Source: Bacteroidales bacterium
GTDB taxonomy: Bacteria; Bacteroidota; Bacteroidia; Bacteroidales; F082
DNA length: 64,000 nt
Assembly: GCA_016936505.1 (NCBI GenBank)
Contig: JAFGXS010000052.1
Span: forward strand, 1-64,000
Direction: 5' to 3'
Part shown: positions 1 through 8,877 of the stretch, one piece after another
Numbering within the stretch: position 1 is the first letter of the stretch
How the letters are laid out: the number at the start of each line of letters is the position of its first letter
Notes under the pieces: generated by a model
Seen by the model: only the letters and a program-made list of their open reading frames with translations
The model's database searches: none
Told to the model about the DNA's origin: nothing
Translations under genes and position numbers: made by a program

Positions 1-16
1 ATGTTGTTTCAAAATG

Positions 17-1111
17 CTACAAAAATGAAATCGGATTTGTATTAATCTTTGAAATTTGGAGTGCAAAAGTAGGAAATTTTTTTGTTAATAAATCAAACAA
101 AAGTAACTTCGTAAATTGTTCTGTTTCATAATGTCCGGCATCTACTAATGTCATTTGATTTTCATAATTGAAAAAGTCGTGGTATTTTATGTCTGATGTT
201 ACGAAAACCTGAGCCCCTTGCTTATACGCCTTCTGCATTAAAAAACTTCCGCTGCCACCACAAATAGCCACTTTTTTTACAGGTTTATCAATTAAAACGC
301 TATGTCTGATCCTACTTGCAAGTAAATTATTTTTCACCGATTTCAGAAAGTCAAGAATAGGCATTTCATTTTCAAGTTCTCCTATCATTCCGGCGCCTGT
401 TTGATCCCATTTGTTTTCCAAAGGGTAAATATCGTATGCTATTTCTTCATAAGGGTGAACAAGTCTCATCGCCTTAAGAACACTGGATAGACTTGATTTT
501 GGAACTATGGTTTCAATTTTTATTTCTTTTTCATAGTGCAGTTCACCAATTTTACCAACAAAAGGATTTGTGTTCTCATTTGCTTTGAAGCTGCCTTCAC
601 CGTTTGTATTAAAACTACAGTGACTATAATTGCCAATTTGCCCACCACCAGCTTCAAAAATTGCATTTCTAACCTGTTTAGCATGACTTGTAGGGCAAAA
701 AATAACCAACTTATTGAGTTGATTAAGGAATGGAGATAAAATTTTGATATTCTTTAACTCAAGTTTTTCAGCAAATTTGGCATTTACTCCATTGTTTACG
801 TTATCCAAATTAGTGTGAATAGCGTAAATGGCAATATTGTTTTGAATTGCTTTTATGACCAGATCTTCAACCAGATTTCCGCCGTTTAACTTCTTAATTT
901 CTTTAAAAATCAATGGGTGGTGTGCAATAATTAAATTACAGCCTTCTGCAATTGCTTCATTCATCACTTCATAGGTAATATCTAAAGTAATTAATGCCTT
1001 GGTGATTTCCATATCAGGTGAACCGATAATTAAACCGGCATTGTCGTAGGATTCTTGCAACGACAATGGGGCAATTGATTCAAGATATTGTGTGATTTCT
1101 TTAATTTTCAT
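17..1111 (-). CDS. Nif3-like dinuclear metal center protein (YbgI/YqfO family)
   Basis: This is a 364-residue protein of the Nif3/YbgI/DUF34 family, often labelled GTP cyclohydrolase 1 type 2 homolog; its true role is unsettled. The metal-site residues typical of the family are visible: the His pair in IIAHHPL (64-65), Asp103 in IHTNLD, and His327 with Glu331 in DAGHYETE. The length fits the long form that carries a PII-like insert in the middle (roughly residues 130-235). These proteins form toroidal hexamers with a dinuclear metal site. The ATG at 1109-1111 begins the conserved N-terminus (MKIKEITQYLE). The STAS-like gene lies 18 bp upstream on the same strand, so they may be co-transcribed. 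Confidence 0.92.
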   Translation of the reverse strand: MKIKEITQYLESIAPLSLQESYDNAGLIIGSPDMEITKALITLDITYEVMNEAIAEGCNLIIAHHPLIFKEIKKLNGGNLVEDLVIKAIQNNIAIYAIHTNLDNVNNGVNAKFAEKLELKNIKILSPFLNQLNKLVIFCPTSHAKQVRNAIFEAGGGQIGNYSHCSFNTNGEGSFKANENTNPFVGKIGELHYEKEIKIETIVPKSSLSSVLKAMRLVHPYEEIAYDIYPLENKWDQTGAGMIGELENEMPILDFLKSVKNNLLASRIRHSVLIDKPVKKVAICGGSGSFLMQKAYKQGAQVFVTSDIKYHDFFNYENQMTLVDAGHYETEQFTKLLLFDLLTKKFPTFALQISKINTNPISFL

Positions 1112-1129
1112 TGAAACTATATGTAAACT

Positions 1130-1492
1130 TTATGAAACAATCCATTTCATTGCCTCAGCTCTCTTTTCAATAGGGAAATTACGAATTTCGCCCTGAATGA
1201 CCAGAGAAATAATTTTCATTCCCCAGTCGACCCATTTGGGGCCACCGATAACCCCCATTTTTTCAAAGTCATTTTTATGTTTTAATCCAAAGTGGGTATC
1301 CTCCCACAGAGCTGTTGCTTCCCAGCCCTCATACTGGTCTCCCATATCAAGAAGCAGGCGGGCTTTTTTAAAATTATTGATTATGAACTCAAGACGGGGG
1401 ATAAGAATATTCTGGTAATCACTATCTGTGAGTTTTCCCCCCGCTTGAACTATAAGGATGTTTTTATGACTTTCAGGCAAAATCGTAATCAT
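1130..1492 (-). CDS. STAS/SpoIIAA-like domain protein
   Basis: This 120-residue protein resembles the SpoIIAA-like family (PF11964), single-domain STAS-fold cytosolic proteins of unclear role. It has an N-terminal beta strand pair, a central LLLDMGDQYEGWE segment, a KHKNDFEKMGVIGGPKW segment typical of the family, and a C-terminal helix. No signal peptide or membrane segment is visible. A TAnnTTTG -7 box lies just upstream at 1520-1527. The function cannot be deduced from context; the neighbour is a Nif3-like gene. Confidence 0.75.
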   Translation of the reverse strand: MITILPESHKNILIVQAGGKLTDSDYQNILIPRLEFIINNFKKARLLLDMGDQYEGWEATALWEDTHFGLKHKNDFEKMGVIGGPKWVDWGMKIISLVIQGEIRNFPIEKRAEAMKWIVS

Positions 1493-1881
1493 AGTATAAT
1501 TAATAACAGATTAAGTTTTCAAATTTACTCAAAATAACAATAGTTTTGTGTGAACCATTTCCTTCACAAAATCGGAAATTGATGTGTTTTTTGCTGAAAA
1601 ATCCTTTGTGGTTTTTTTGTCTTCAAAATTGTTGAAAAAAAGTGATCTATTGTAAATAATCTAAATTTCTTATTGATATTCAGTATTTAAGTTAATACTG
1701 TATTTCCATTTTTAGCCGGAATGATTTCCTTGAATTAATCAGAAAAATGGAAAATATAGCCTGCTATTGCTAAGTTATCGTTAATTGTTGGAACAATAAG
1801 GAGTATGATTTCTGAGAATTTCTTATCATTACATGTTTTTTCATGATAAAAATAGATTTTAGATAAACCCCTGGTAAATAT
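1493..1881. other. Intergenic region between divergent genes
   Basis: This 389-bp A+T-rich gap separates divergent genes. It holds the minus-strand -7 box at 1520-1527 and an imperfect inverted repeat (TTTTGTG...TTCACAAAA, 1544-1571) that could be an operator or a weak hairpin. I see no convincing TAnnTTTG element directed at lpxK and no small gene. Confidence 0.5.
1520..1527 (-). promoter_or_regulatory. Bacteroidota -7 box (TAAATTTG) for the STAS-like gene
   Basis: Read on the minus strand this is TAAATTTG, an exact match to the TAnnTTTG -7 element, 28 bp from the ATG at 1492. No clear -33 TTG partner was found. Confidence 0.5.
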
Positions 1882-2949
1882 ATGATAAGAGTCCTACTTG
1901 CACCATTTTCATGGCTTTATGCATTGGTAGTCTGGGTCAGGCACCTCATGTTTGACATGGGAATCCTTACTCAAAAGCCTTATCATTTCCCATTAATAAG
2001 TATTGGTAATCTTGCGATGGGAGGTACAGGGAAAACACCACACACAGAATACCTTGTGCGATTGTTGCTTGATCAAAAGATTAATGCTGCTATTTTATCC
2101 AGGGGCTATGGTAGAAAAACCAAAGGATTCTTGAAAGCTGACGAACAGAATTGCGACGCAAATGCTATTGGCGATGAACCGGCTCAGTTTTTTCATGAGT
2201 TCTCAGGCGATATTAAAATTGCTGTGGATGGCAACAGAAGAGAAGGAATTGATATATTAATGAATGCTGATGATCCCCCTGAGGTGATTTTACTTGATGA
2301 TGCAATGCAACACCGCTATGTTAAGCCGGGGCTTTCAATCTTGTTGACAGATTACAGAAACCTGTATGTTGATGATCATATGGTTCCGTATGGTGGTCTG
2401 CGTGACTTAAAGTCAGCATCTAAACGTGCTAACATTATTGTGGTTACTAAAACAGAACAGGTTCTTTCTCCAATAATTAGAAGATACCTTGCCAAAAAAC
2501 TGAAACCTGAGCCTTACCAACGCGTATATTTTTCATATTTCAAATATGGAAAACTGATTTCAGTTCCTTCATTTAGAAAGAAAGAATGGGACAAAAAATA
2601 TTCTGTAATTATCTTGTTTACTGGGATTGCAAATCCTTATCCACTTAAGGATCATTTACGAAATTATTGCAGTGAACTAATAACTATTTCTTTTCCTGAT
2701 CACCATGTTTTTACAGAAAAAGATATTGAATTGGTCAGGAACAAGTATGATGAACAGTTTACTAAAAAAAAGCTGATTATAACTACAGAAAAGGATGCTA
2801 TGAGGTTAGTAAATTCTCCGTATCTTCGCGTTCTGGAAGATTTGCCATTATTTTATCTTCCCATTGAGGTGAAGTTTCATGGCGAGGACGAAGGTGCATT
2901 TAACAACCAAATAATTAACTATGTTAGAAAAAATAAAGCAGACAGTTGA
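1882..2949 (+). CDS. lpxK: Tetraacyldisaccharide 4'-kinase LpxK
   Basis: LpxK phosphorylates the 4' position of the tetraacyldisaccharide 1-phosphate lipid A precursor at the inner membrane. The 355-residue length fits the family. An N-terminal hydrophobic, membrane-associating segment (about 5-25) is followed by the P-loop GGTGKT (47-52) and the family motif LLDDAMQHR (137-145), whose Asp and His sit in the active site. The ATG at 1882 precedes the conserved N-terminus. Its 3' end overlaps punA by 29 bp, and lpxH, another lipid A gene, follows, so the three are probably one operon. Confidence 0.95.
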   Translation: MIRVLLAPFSWLYALVVWVRHLMFDMGILTQKPYHFPLISIGNLAMGGTGKTPHTEYLVRLLLDQKINAAILSRGYGRKTKGFLKADEQNCDANAIGDEPAQFFHEFSGDIKIAVDGNRREGIDILMNADDPPEVILLDDAMQHRYVKPGLSILLTDYRNLYVDDHMVPYGGLRDLKSASKRANIIVVTKTEQVLSPIIRRYLAKKLKPEPYQRVYFSYFKYGKLISVPSFRKKEWDKKYSVIILFTGIANPYPLKDHLRNYCSELITISFPDHHVFTEKDIELVRNKYDEQFTKKKLIITTEKDAMRLVNSPYLRVLEDLPLFYLPIEVKFHGEDEGAFNNQIINYVRKNKADS

Positions 2950-3730
2950 TTTTATTCAAAATAATATCAGCATCCAACCTAAAGTAGCCATTATTTTAGG
3001 TTCAGGTTTAGGTGATCTTGCCAACGATATTATAGTGTCTGATACAATAGACTACCATCAAATTCCAAATTTTCCTGTTTCCACAATTAAAGGCCATAGC
3101 GGACAATTGATTTTTGGAACCATTGGTGAAGTGCCTGTTGTTGCCATGAAAGGACGTTTCCATTTTTATGAAGGCTATGCTATGGAAGAAGTAACTTTTC
3201 CTGTTCGTGTGTTCAAGAAAATGGGAATTCAGTATTTGTTTGTTTCCAATGCCAGTGGCGGTGTGAACCCTGAATTTGAGGTAGGAGATATCATGTTTAT
3301 CACAGATCATATCAACCTGCTGCCTAATCCATTGATTGGAAAAAATTATGAGGATTTTGGTCCTCGTTTTGTGGACATGAGCAATGCTTATGACAAACAA
3401 CTGCTTTCAAAAGCAACCAAAGTGGCACGAAAACACGGAATCCGTTATAAAACAGGTGTTTATGCAGGTGTTTCAGGTCCTACTTACGAAACGCCTGCTG
3501 AATATAAATACATTCGTATTTTGGGTGCCGATGCAGTGGGAATGTCAACAGTTCCAGAAGTGATTGTTGCCCGTCATATGGATTTGCCGGTTTTTGCGGT
3601 CTCCGTTATTTCTGATTTAGGTGTTGAAGGTAAAATTATTGAAATCTCACACCAGGAAGTGTTGGAAGCTGTCCAACAGGTTACTCCAAAACTAATTACT
3701 ATTATTAAAGAAGTATTGCAAGAACTTTAA
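2921..3730 (+). CDS. punA: Purine nucleoside phosphorylase (trimeric class)
   Basis: This 269-residue protein is a class I trimeric purine nucleoside phosphorylase, which splits (deoxy)nucleosides with phosphate in purine salvage. Visible motifs are ILGSGLGD (phosphate loop, 25-32), KGHSGQ, GRFHFYEGY (His81), NASGG, and VSGPTYETPAE, with Glu190 equivalent to the base-binding Glu201 of human PNP. At the position of human Asn243 the sequence reads VSVISDLG with Asp232, which may widen base specificity. The ATG lies inside lpxK (29-bp overlap), indicating translational coupling. Confidence 0.93.
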   Translation: MLEKIKQTVDFIQNNISIQPKVAIILGSGLGDLANDIIVSDTIDYHQIPNFPVSTIKGHSGQLIFGTIGEVPVVAMKGRFHFYEGYAMEEVTFPVRVFKKMGIQYLFVSNASGGVNPEFEVGDIMFITDHINLLPNPLIGKNYEDFGPRFVDMSNAYDKQLLSKATKVARKHGIRYKTGVYAGVSGPTYETPAEYKYIRILGADAVGMSTVPEVIVARHMDLPVFAVSVISDLGVEGKIIEISHQEVLEAVQQVTPKLITIIKEVLQEL

Positions 3731-3754
3731 TATTTCAATTGAAAATAGAAAGCT

Positions 3755-4513
3755 TTGCAAAGAAGTAAGCTATATTTTGTCTCCGACTTCCATTTAGGAA
3801 TACCTGATCAGGCATCCAGTCTAGAACGTGAAAAGTTATTGGTTCGTTGGTTGGATGAAGTGAAGGAAGATGCTGCCGAGATCTTTCTTATGGGTGATAT
3901 TTTCGATTTCTGGTTTGAATATAAATCGGTGGTGCCAAAAGGGTACGTTCGTTTACTCGGTAAGCTTGCCGAGATTACCGACTCCGGAGTTCCTGTTCAT
4001 GTGTTCAGGGGCAACCATGATTTGTGGGCCTTTGATTATTTGCAAAAAGAAGTTGGGGTTCAATTATACAGAAGACCATTAATCAGAGAGATTTTTGGAA
4101 AAGTATTTTTTCTGGCACATGGCGATGGGTTGGGTCCCGGAGATCGTTTTTATAAAGTACTGAGAAGAATCTTTGAATTCAGACCCAATCAGATACTCTT
4201 CAGTTGGCTGCATCCTGACCTGGGAGCTGGAATGGGAAACTACTTTTCCCGTAGGAGCAGGCTGGCTAAAATGAATTATGCCATCAGTAAGGAACAGCGC
4301 TTTGAGAATGAAAAGGAAATCTTATATCATTATGCTATGGAAAAAGCTGAAGAATTCCCTGATGTGGACTTTTTTGTTTTTGGTCACAGGCATATTCCTT
4401 TAAACATGTCGCTTAACGACAAAGCCAGCCTTATTGTACTGGGAGATTGGATTTCACACTTTACCTATGGCGTTTTTGAAAATGGTAAGATGGAAGTGAA
4501 AATGTATAAGTAG
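3755..4513 (+). CDS. lpxH: UDP-2,3-diacylglucosamine diphosphatase (LpxH family)
   Basis: This calcineurin-like phosphoesterase of 252 residues shows the full metal-site series: DFHLG (11-15), GDIFDFW (47-53), GNHD (86-89), AHGDG (121-125) and GHRH (210-213). LpxH removes UMP from UDP-2,3-diacylglucosamine to give lipid X in lipid A synthesis. The start must be the TTG at 3755: an in-frame stop lies at 3746 and the first conserved strand (LYFVSDFHLG) begins five residues later. It follows punA by 24 bp and probably shares a transcript with lpxK. The alternative is another phosphoesterase of the same superfamily, but the linkage to lpxK supports LpxH. Confidence 0.9.
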   Translation: MQRSKLYFVSDFHLGIPDQASSLEREKLLVRWLDEVKEDAAEIFLMGDIFDFWFEYKSVVPKGYVRLLGKLAEITDSGVPVHVFRGNHDLWAFDYLQKEVGVQLYRRPLIREIFGKVFFLAHGDGLGPGDRFYKVLRRIFEFRPNQILFSWLHPDLGAGMGNYFSRRSRLAKMNYAISKEQRFENEKEILYHYAMEKAEEFPDVDFFVFGHRHIPLNMSLNDKASLIVLGDWISHFTYGVFENGKMEVKMYK

Positions 4514-4534
4514 CAATTTCATTTTGCTTTTGAT

Positions 4535-4542
4535 TAACTTTG
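4535..4542 (+). promoter_or_regulatory. -7 box TAACTTTG for recN
   Basis: Exact TAnnTTTG match between lpxH and recN, 23 bp before the recN ATG. No good -33 element is evident. Confidence 0.5.
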
Positions 4543-4565
4543 TTCTTTAGTAACAATCTTAGTTT

Positions 4566-6221
4566 ATGTTGCAGCATTTGTACATTAAGAATTACACTTT
4601 GATTGATGTCATGGAAATTGATTTCAATATAGGTTTTACCGTGATTACTGGCGAGACAGGTGCTGGTAAATCCATTTTATTGGGGGCATTGTCCTTGTTG
4701 TTGGGAAAGCGTGCTGATTTGAGTGTGTTGATGGACAAAGAGCAGAAATGTGTAGTTGAAGCCACTTTTGATGTAAGTAAATTGGAGCTTACGGAATTGT
4801 TTGAGGCAAATGATTTGGACTATGAGCGTCAGACCGTGATTCGAAGAGAAATAGTCCCGTCAGGAAAGTCCAGGGCTTTTGTGAACGATACTCCTGTTAA
4901 CTTGCCACTGCTTAAAGAACTTGGAGAAAAATTAGTTGACATTCATTCTCAGCATCAGACTTTATTGCTGAATGAATTAGATTTTCAGCGTGAGGTATTC
5001 GACGGTTATGTGAATAAACCAGCAGCTATGAAAGAGTATCAAACGGTGTACAAACAATATAAGGCTGTTGAGAATAAACTTGTTGACTTGGTTGAAAGAA
5101 ATCAGCAGGAGCGTAGAGATGAAGATTATGTTCGTTTTCAATTGGATGAACTGGAGGCTGCAAACCTGAATGTTGACGAGTTTAGAGAATTAGAGGAAAA
5201 GGTTCAGATGTTGTCACATGCTGAAGAAATTAGCCGTAGCATAGAAATGGCAAGATCAATATTGCAGGAAAGTGAAGATTCTGTATTGGACCGTTTGAAA
5301 GAAATCAAAGATTCTTTTTCCAAAATTTCGGATGTTCATCCTGCGCTGAAAGAATTGAGTGACAGATTAAATTCATCTCTGATAGAACTTTCGGATCTGA
5401 CTAGGGAAATTGATCGGTTTTCTGGTGAAACGGATTTTGACCCGGCTGATTTGCATCTGGCAGAATTACGATTGGATGATCTTTATCGCTTGCAGCAAAA
5501 ACATCATGCTGTGGATATGGATGAACTAATTAGAATTAGAGATGAGTTTCGCGCTAGGCTGAATGCGGTACTTTCTCTCGATGAGGAAATTGAAACTCAA
5601 AAGGCTCTATTGCAACAGTTGGTTAAACAATTGGAATTGCAATCCAAAGAACTACATGAATCAAGAAGTAATGTCGTTCCTAAATTTGAAAAAGAGGTTG
5701 AACAACTACTGAAATCACTGGGAATGGCCAATGCCGAATTTAAAGTTCACTTAACTCAAACAGAACGTTTCACCCTTTGGGGAAAAGATAAAATTCTGTT
5801 TCTTTTTAATGCAAACAGGGGAGGGACATTGTCAGAAATTTCAAAATCAGCCTCCGGAGGTGAACTTTCCCGTCTGATGTTGGCGCTGAAATCATTGGTG
5901 CATCAGGTTAAAGTTTTACCAACTATTATTTTTGATGAAATTGATTCCGGTGTTTCCGGAGATATTGCAGGTAAAGTAGGTAATATTTTAAAGGGAATGT
6001 CCAATCACCTACAGGTATTAACAATTACCCATCTCCCGCAAATTGCTGCAAAAGCTAATACTCACTTGATGGTGTATAAATCTGATGAAAAAGAGAGGAC
6101 AACTTCACGGATTGAGCAGTTGGAAGAGAATTCACGCCTTGAAGCCATTGCCCGTATGTTAAGTGATGAGAAAATTACTGATGCGGCAAAGCAGGCTGCT
6201 ATTGAATTGCTAAATAACTGA
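4566..6221 (+). CDS. recN: DNA repair protein RecN
   Basis: RecN is a cytosolic SMC-like ATPase used in double-strand break repair. The 551-residue protein has Walker A GETGAGKS (29-36) in the N-terminal head, a long charged coiled-coil centre (about 150-390), then the ABC signature SASGGELSR and Walker B IIFDEIDSGVSG, followed by a His switch (ITHLPQIAA). The length matches the family. The ATG at 4566 opens the conserved start LYIKNYTLID. It has its own -7 box, so it is likely transcribed separately from lpxH. Confidence 0.96.
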   Translation: MLQHLYIKNYTLIDVMEIDFNIGFTVITGETGAGKSILLGALSLLLGKRADLSVLMDKEQKCVVEATFDVSKLELTELFEANDLDYERQTVIRREIVPSGKSRAFVNDTPVNLPLLKELGEKLVDIHSQHQTLLLNELDFQREVFDGYVNKPAAMKEYQTVYKQYKAVENKLVDLVERNQQERRDEDYVRFQLDELEAANLNVDEFRELEEKVQMLSHAEEISRSIEMARSILQESEDSVLDRLKEIKDSFSKISDVHPALKELSDRLNSSLIELSDLTREIDRFSGETDFDPADLHLAELRLDDLYRLQQKHHAVDMDELIRIRDEFRARLNAVLSLDEEIETQKALLQQLVKQLELQSKELHESRSNVVPKFEKEVEQLLKSLGMANAEFKVHLTQTERFTLWGKDKILFLFNANRGGTLSEISKSASGGELSRLMLALKSLVHQVKVLPTIIFDEIDSGVSGDIAGKVGNILKGMSNHLQVLTITHLPQIAAKANTHLMVYKSDEKERTTSRIEQLEENSRLEAIARMLSDEKITDAAKQAAIELLNN

Positions 6222-6301
6222 AATCCAGAAATAAATAGAAATTATTGTTTATAAACATTGCTAGTTTCTTCTTCAGAAGTATGCAAGTTTTTATTTTCTT
6301 T

Positions 6302-6309
6302 TATATTTG
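6302..6309 (+). promoter_or_regulatory. -7 box TATATTTG for fabI
   Basis: Exact TAnnTTTG element 27 bp before the fabI ATG at 6337. It overlaps an in-frame TTG at 6307, which therefore cannot be the start codon. Confidence 0.6.
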
Positions 6310-6336
6310 CCACACAAAAAATTCAAAATACACTTT

Positions 6337-7194
6337 ATGAGTTCTCAATTATTAAAAGGTAAAAAAGGAATTATTTTCGGAGCACTTGACAGCAAATCCA
6401 TTGCATGGAAAGTTGCTGAACAGGCTTACGAAGCCGGTGCTGAATTTACTTTGAGCAATACACCCACTGCTATTCGTTTTGGTGAATTAGACGAATTGGC
6501 CAAAAAGTGCAATGCAGAAATTATTCCTGCAGATGCAACAAGCGTTGAGGATTTGATGCATGTTTTTGAACGCTCAATGGAAGTTTTGGGTGGAAAAGTA
6601 GACTTTGTTCTTCATTCCATCGGTATGTCGTTGAATGTTCGTAAAAAGAGAGTTTACAGTGACCTTAATTATGCCTATTTAAATAAAACCCTTGATATTT
6701 CTGCTATTTCATTTCATAAAATGCTTCAGGTAGCTTATAAACTAGATGCAATAAATGAATGGGGTTCTGTGGTAGGGTTGTCCTATATTGCAGCTCAGCG
6801 TGTTCTGTATGGATACAATGACATGGCTGATGCCAAAGCTTTACTAGAATCAATTGCACGTAGTTTTGGATACATCTACGGCCGCGACAGAAAAGTAAGG
6901 GTGAATACAGTATCTCAGTCTCCAACCATCACAACTGCAGGTTCAGGAGTTAAAGGAATTAATGGTTTACTTGACTTTACCGAAAGAATGTCGCCATTAG
7001 GTAATGCTGATGCTGAAGATTGTGCAAATTATTGCGTTGCTTTATTTTCAGATTTAACCAAAAAAGTTACCATGCAGAACTTATATCACGATGGTGGATT
7101 CTCCAGTGTGGGTATGAGTCTGAAAGCTATGGCCATGTACAACAAGAGTCTGGAAATAGAAATGGATCCTGAAGAACTGGAAGCTTTGGATTAA
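6337..7194 (+). CDS. fabI: Enoyl-[acyl-carrier-protein] reductase FabI
   Basis: FabI carries out the final NAD(P)H-dependent reduction in each fatty acid elongation cycle. The 285-residue protein is a short-chain dehydrogenase with the FabI-type nucleotide loop (GIIFGALDSKSIAWKVA), HSIGMS, and the Tyr-x6-Lys catalytic pair in YNDMADAK preceded by the second Tyr at GY. It is strikingly like Bacteroides FabI over its whole length, including QSPTITTAGSGVKG. The ATG at 6337 is chosen over an upstream TTG because that codon lies within the -7 promoter box. Its stop overlaps by 4 bp the convergent end of the channel gene. Confidence 0.96.
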   Translation: MSSQLLKGKKGIIFGALDSKSIAWKVAEQAYEAGAEFTLSNTPTAIRFGELDELAKKCNAEIIPADATSVEDLMHVFERSMEVLGGKVDFVLHSIGMSLNVRKKRVYSDLNYAYLNKTLDISAISFHKMLQVAYKLDAINEWGSVVGLSYIAAQRVLYGYNDMADAKALLESIARSFGYIYGRDRKVRVNTVSQSPTITTAGSGVKGINGLLDFTERMSPLGNADAEDCANYCVALFSDLTKKVTMQNLYHDGGFSSVGMSLKAMAMYNKSLEIEMDPEELEALD

Positions 7195-8000
7195 GATAAC
7201 TTTTCTCCACACATTTTGCAGAATTTGGCGTCATCGTCATGCTGATCAAATTGGCAGTTCTGACAAACTTGTGTATTGTATCTGATTTTTTCCTGTGAGC
7301 TGGTTTTGATAGTCTCAGCAGTAATAATTCCTGTTGGAACTGCAATAATTGCATAACCAGTGATCATAAGCAGTGATGCCAGGCTTTGTCCCAGTACCGT
7401 TTATGGGGCTATATCGCCATAGCCAACCGTGGTTACTGTTACTATTGCCCAGTATATAGACTTGGGAATACTGGTAAAACCGTTTTGTGGTCCCTCAATC
7501 ATATACATTATGGCTCCAATGATTACTACAAGGGTTATAACAACTTCTACAAACACAATAATTTTGGCTTTGCTTTTGCGTATGGCAATCTGAAGGCTCT
7601 GAGCTGCTCCCACATAGCGTACGAGCTTAAGCACTCTGAAAACCCTCAACAGCCTAAGTGTTCGGATTACAATCAGGTAATGAGAGCCCACAAAAATAAG
7701 GCTCAGGTAAGTAGGAAGTACGGCTAAGAAGTCAATGATTCCAAAAAAGCTGAAAATATACTTTAAAGACTTTTTTACACTGTAAACCCTAAGAATGTAT
7801 TCGATGCTGAACAGAATTGTGAAAATCCATTCCAGTAGCGTAAAATAGATTCTGTACTCTTTACTCAATGAGTCGACACTATCTAAAGATACTGTAATTA
7901 CACTCAAAACAATAGTAATCAGAAGCACGACATCAAAAGCTTTTCCTGAGCGGGTATCTGCTTCAAAAATGACTTCGTAAAGTTTTTTCCTGAGTTCCAT
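7191..8000 (-). pseudogene. Voltage-gated potassium channel gene interrupted by an in-frame stop
   Basis: The first 199 codons encode a six-helix voltage-gated cation channel: S1 (about 22-40), S2-S3, an S4 with spaced arginines (RTLRLLRVFRVLKLVR, 113-128), S5, and the selectivity filter TVGYGD (191-196). A TAA at 7401-7403 then stops the frame at codon 200. The same frame continues without further stops for 69 codons and encodes the missing S6 (GQSLASLLMITGYAIIAVPT) and a soluble tail with a CxxC...CxxC zinc ribbon, ending at 7191-7193. A single base change therefore separates a full 269-residue channel from a truncated one lacking S6. It could be a recent pseudogene or a sequence error. The TIGR02757 gene lies 34 bp upstream on the same strand. 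Confidence 0.85.
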
Positions 8001-8034
8001 TAATGTTTAATTTGTTGCCTAAAGATAAAGGATT

Positions 8035-8811
8035 TTATTTGTTCAATTCAGTGAAGTGCTTGTTAATTCCCATTCCAAAAAGGGCAAAATCATATTTTAC
8101 AGGATCATTTGGATCAAATTCTCTTAGTTTGCTGGTTAGTTCTTCAACAGCTTTCCAGTCATCTTGCTTTCTTTTAAGCAATCCCAGTCTTCTGGCTACA
8201 GTTCCTGAATGTAAATCAAGCGGTATCATCAGCGCACTCATGGGGATCTTTTCCCATAAACCAAAATCAACTCCATTATCATCATTTCTAATCATCCATC
8301 TAAGGAACATATTAATCCGTTTTGCTGCAGAACCTTTTTCAGGATTAGCTAGATGTTTTTCTGAACGCTTTAGGTGAGCTGTGTTCAGTAAGTGGCTTCT
8401 CAAGCCAACTATGGAATACTTAATATTTTGATGCACAGTATAATGTTTTGAAAAAATTTCTTCCAGTCCTCCGTGACTCAAGTATGTATCTTTTAAAGCT
8501 GCCAACAAAAAAAATAAATCATCCGAATTAAAGGTTCTGTATAAATAGGAGGAAAGCCGATTCCATTCTTTTTCTGAGCCTTGTTTAATGAAATTATAAG
8601 GTTCATTTTCCATTACTTCCATAAGGTAATCTGCACTTTTTAGAATAGCAGTTCGGTTGCCCCATGAAATGATGGCCGTGAGAAAACCTGAAATTTCAAT
8701 ATCTTCTTTTTTTGTGAATCTCCTGGGAATGGATATCGGATCTTTTATAATAAACCCTTCTGAATTGTATATTTCAAACTGATTATCTAAAAAAAGTTTA
8801 AGATCAGACAT
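8035..8811 (-). CDS. TIGR02757/DUF2400 family protein
   Basis: This 258-residue cytosolic protein matches the TIGR02757 family of Bacteroidota and relatives, with no established function. Conserved stretches seen are DPISIPRRF, GFLTAIISWGNR, MFLRWMIRNDDNGVDFGLW and MPLDLHSGTVARRLGLL. The last resembles the helix-hairpin-helix GPD motif region of DNA glycosylases (PVDTHVxRVxxRLGL), so a nucleic-acid role is possible but unproven. The ATG at 8811 is preferred to one at 8868, since the extra 19 residues are low-complexity and lie in the promoter space shared with the divergent haem-binding gene. Confidence 0.82.
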   Translation of the reverse strand: MSDLKLFLDNQFEIYNSEGFIIKDPISIPRRFTKKEDIEISGFLTAIISWGNRTAILKSADYLMEVMENEPYNFIKQGSEKEWNRLSSYLYRTFNSDDLFFLLAALKDTYLSHGGLEEIFSKHYTVHQNIKYSIVGLRSHLLNTAHLKRSEKHLANPEKGSAAKRINMFLRWMIRNDDNGVDFGLWEKIPMSALMIPLDLHSGTVARRLGLLKRKQDDWKAVEELTSKLREFDPNDPVKYDFALFGMGINKHFTELNK

Positions 8812-8877
8812 AAATGATTTAGAATAATTAAAAAAAAAGTTTACTTTAGCTGTAGACAAAATTATCAATTTAAAATT

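Noticed and set aside
6307-6336. Longer FabI starting at TTG 6307
   Set aside because: That codon is part of the TATATTTG promoter box, and Bacteroides FabI starts at the position of the ATG at 6337.
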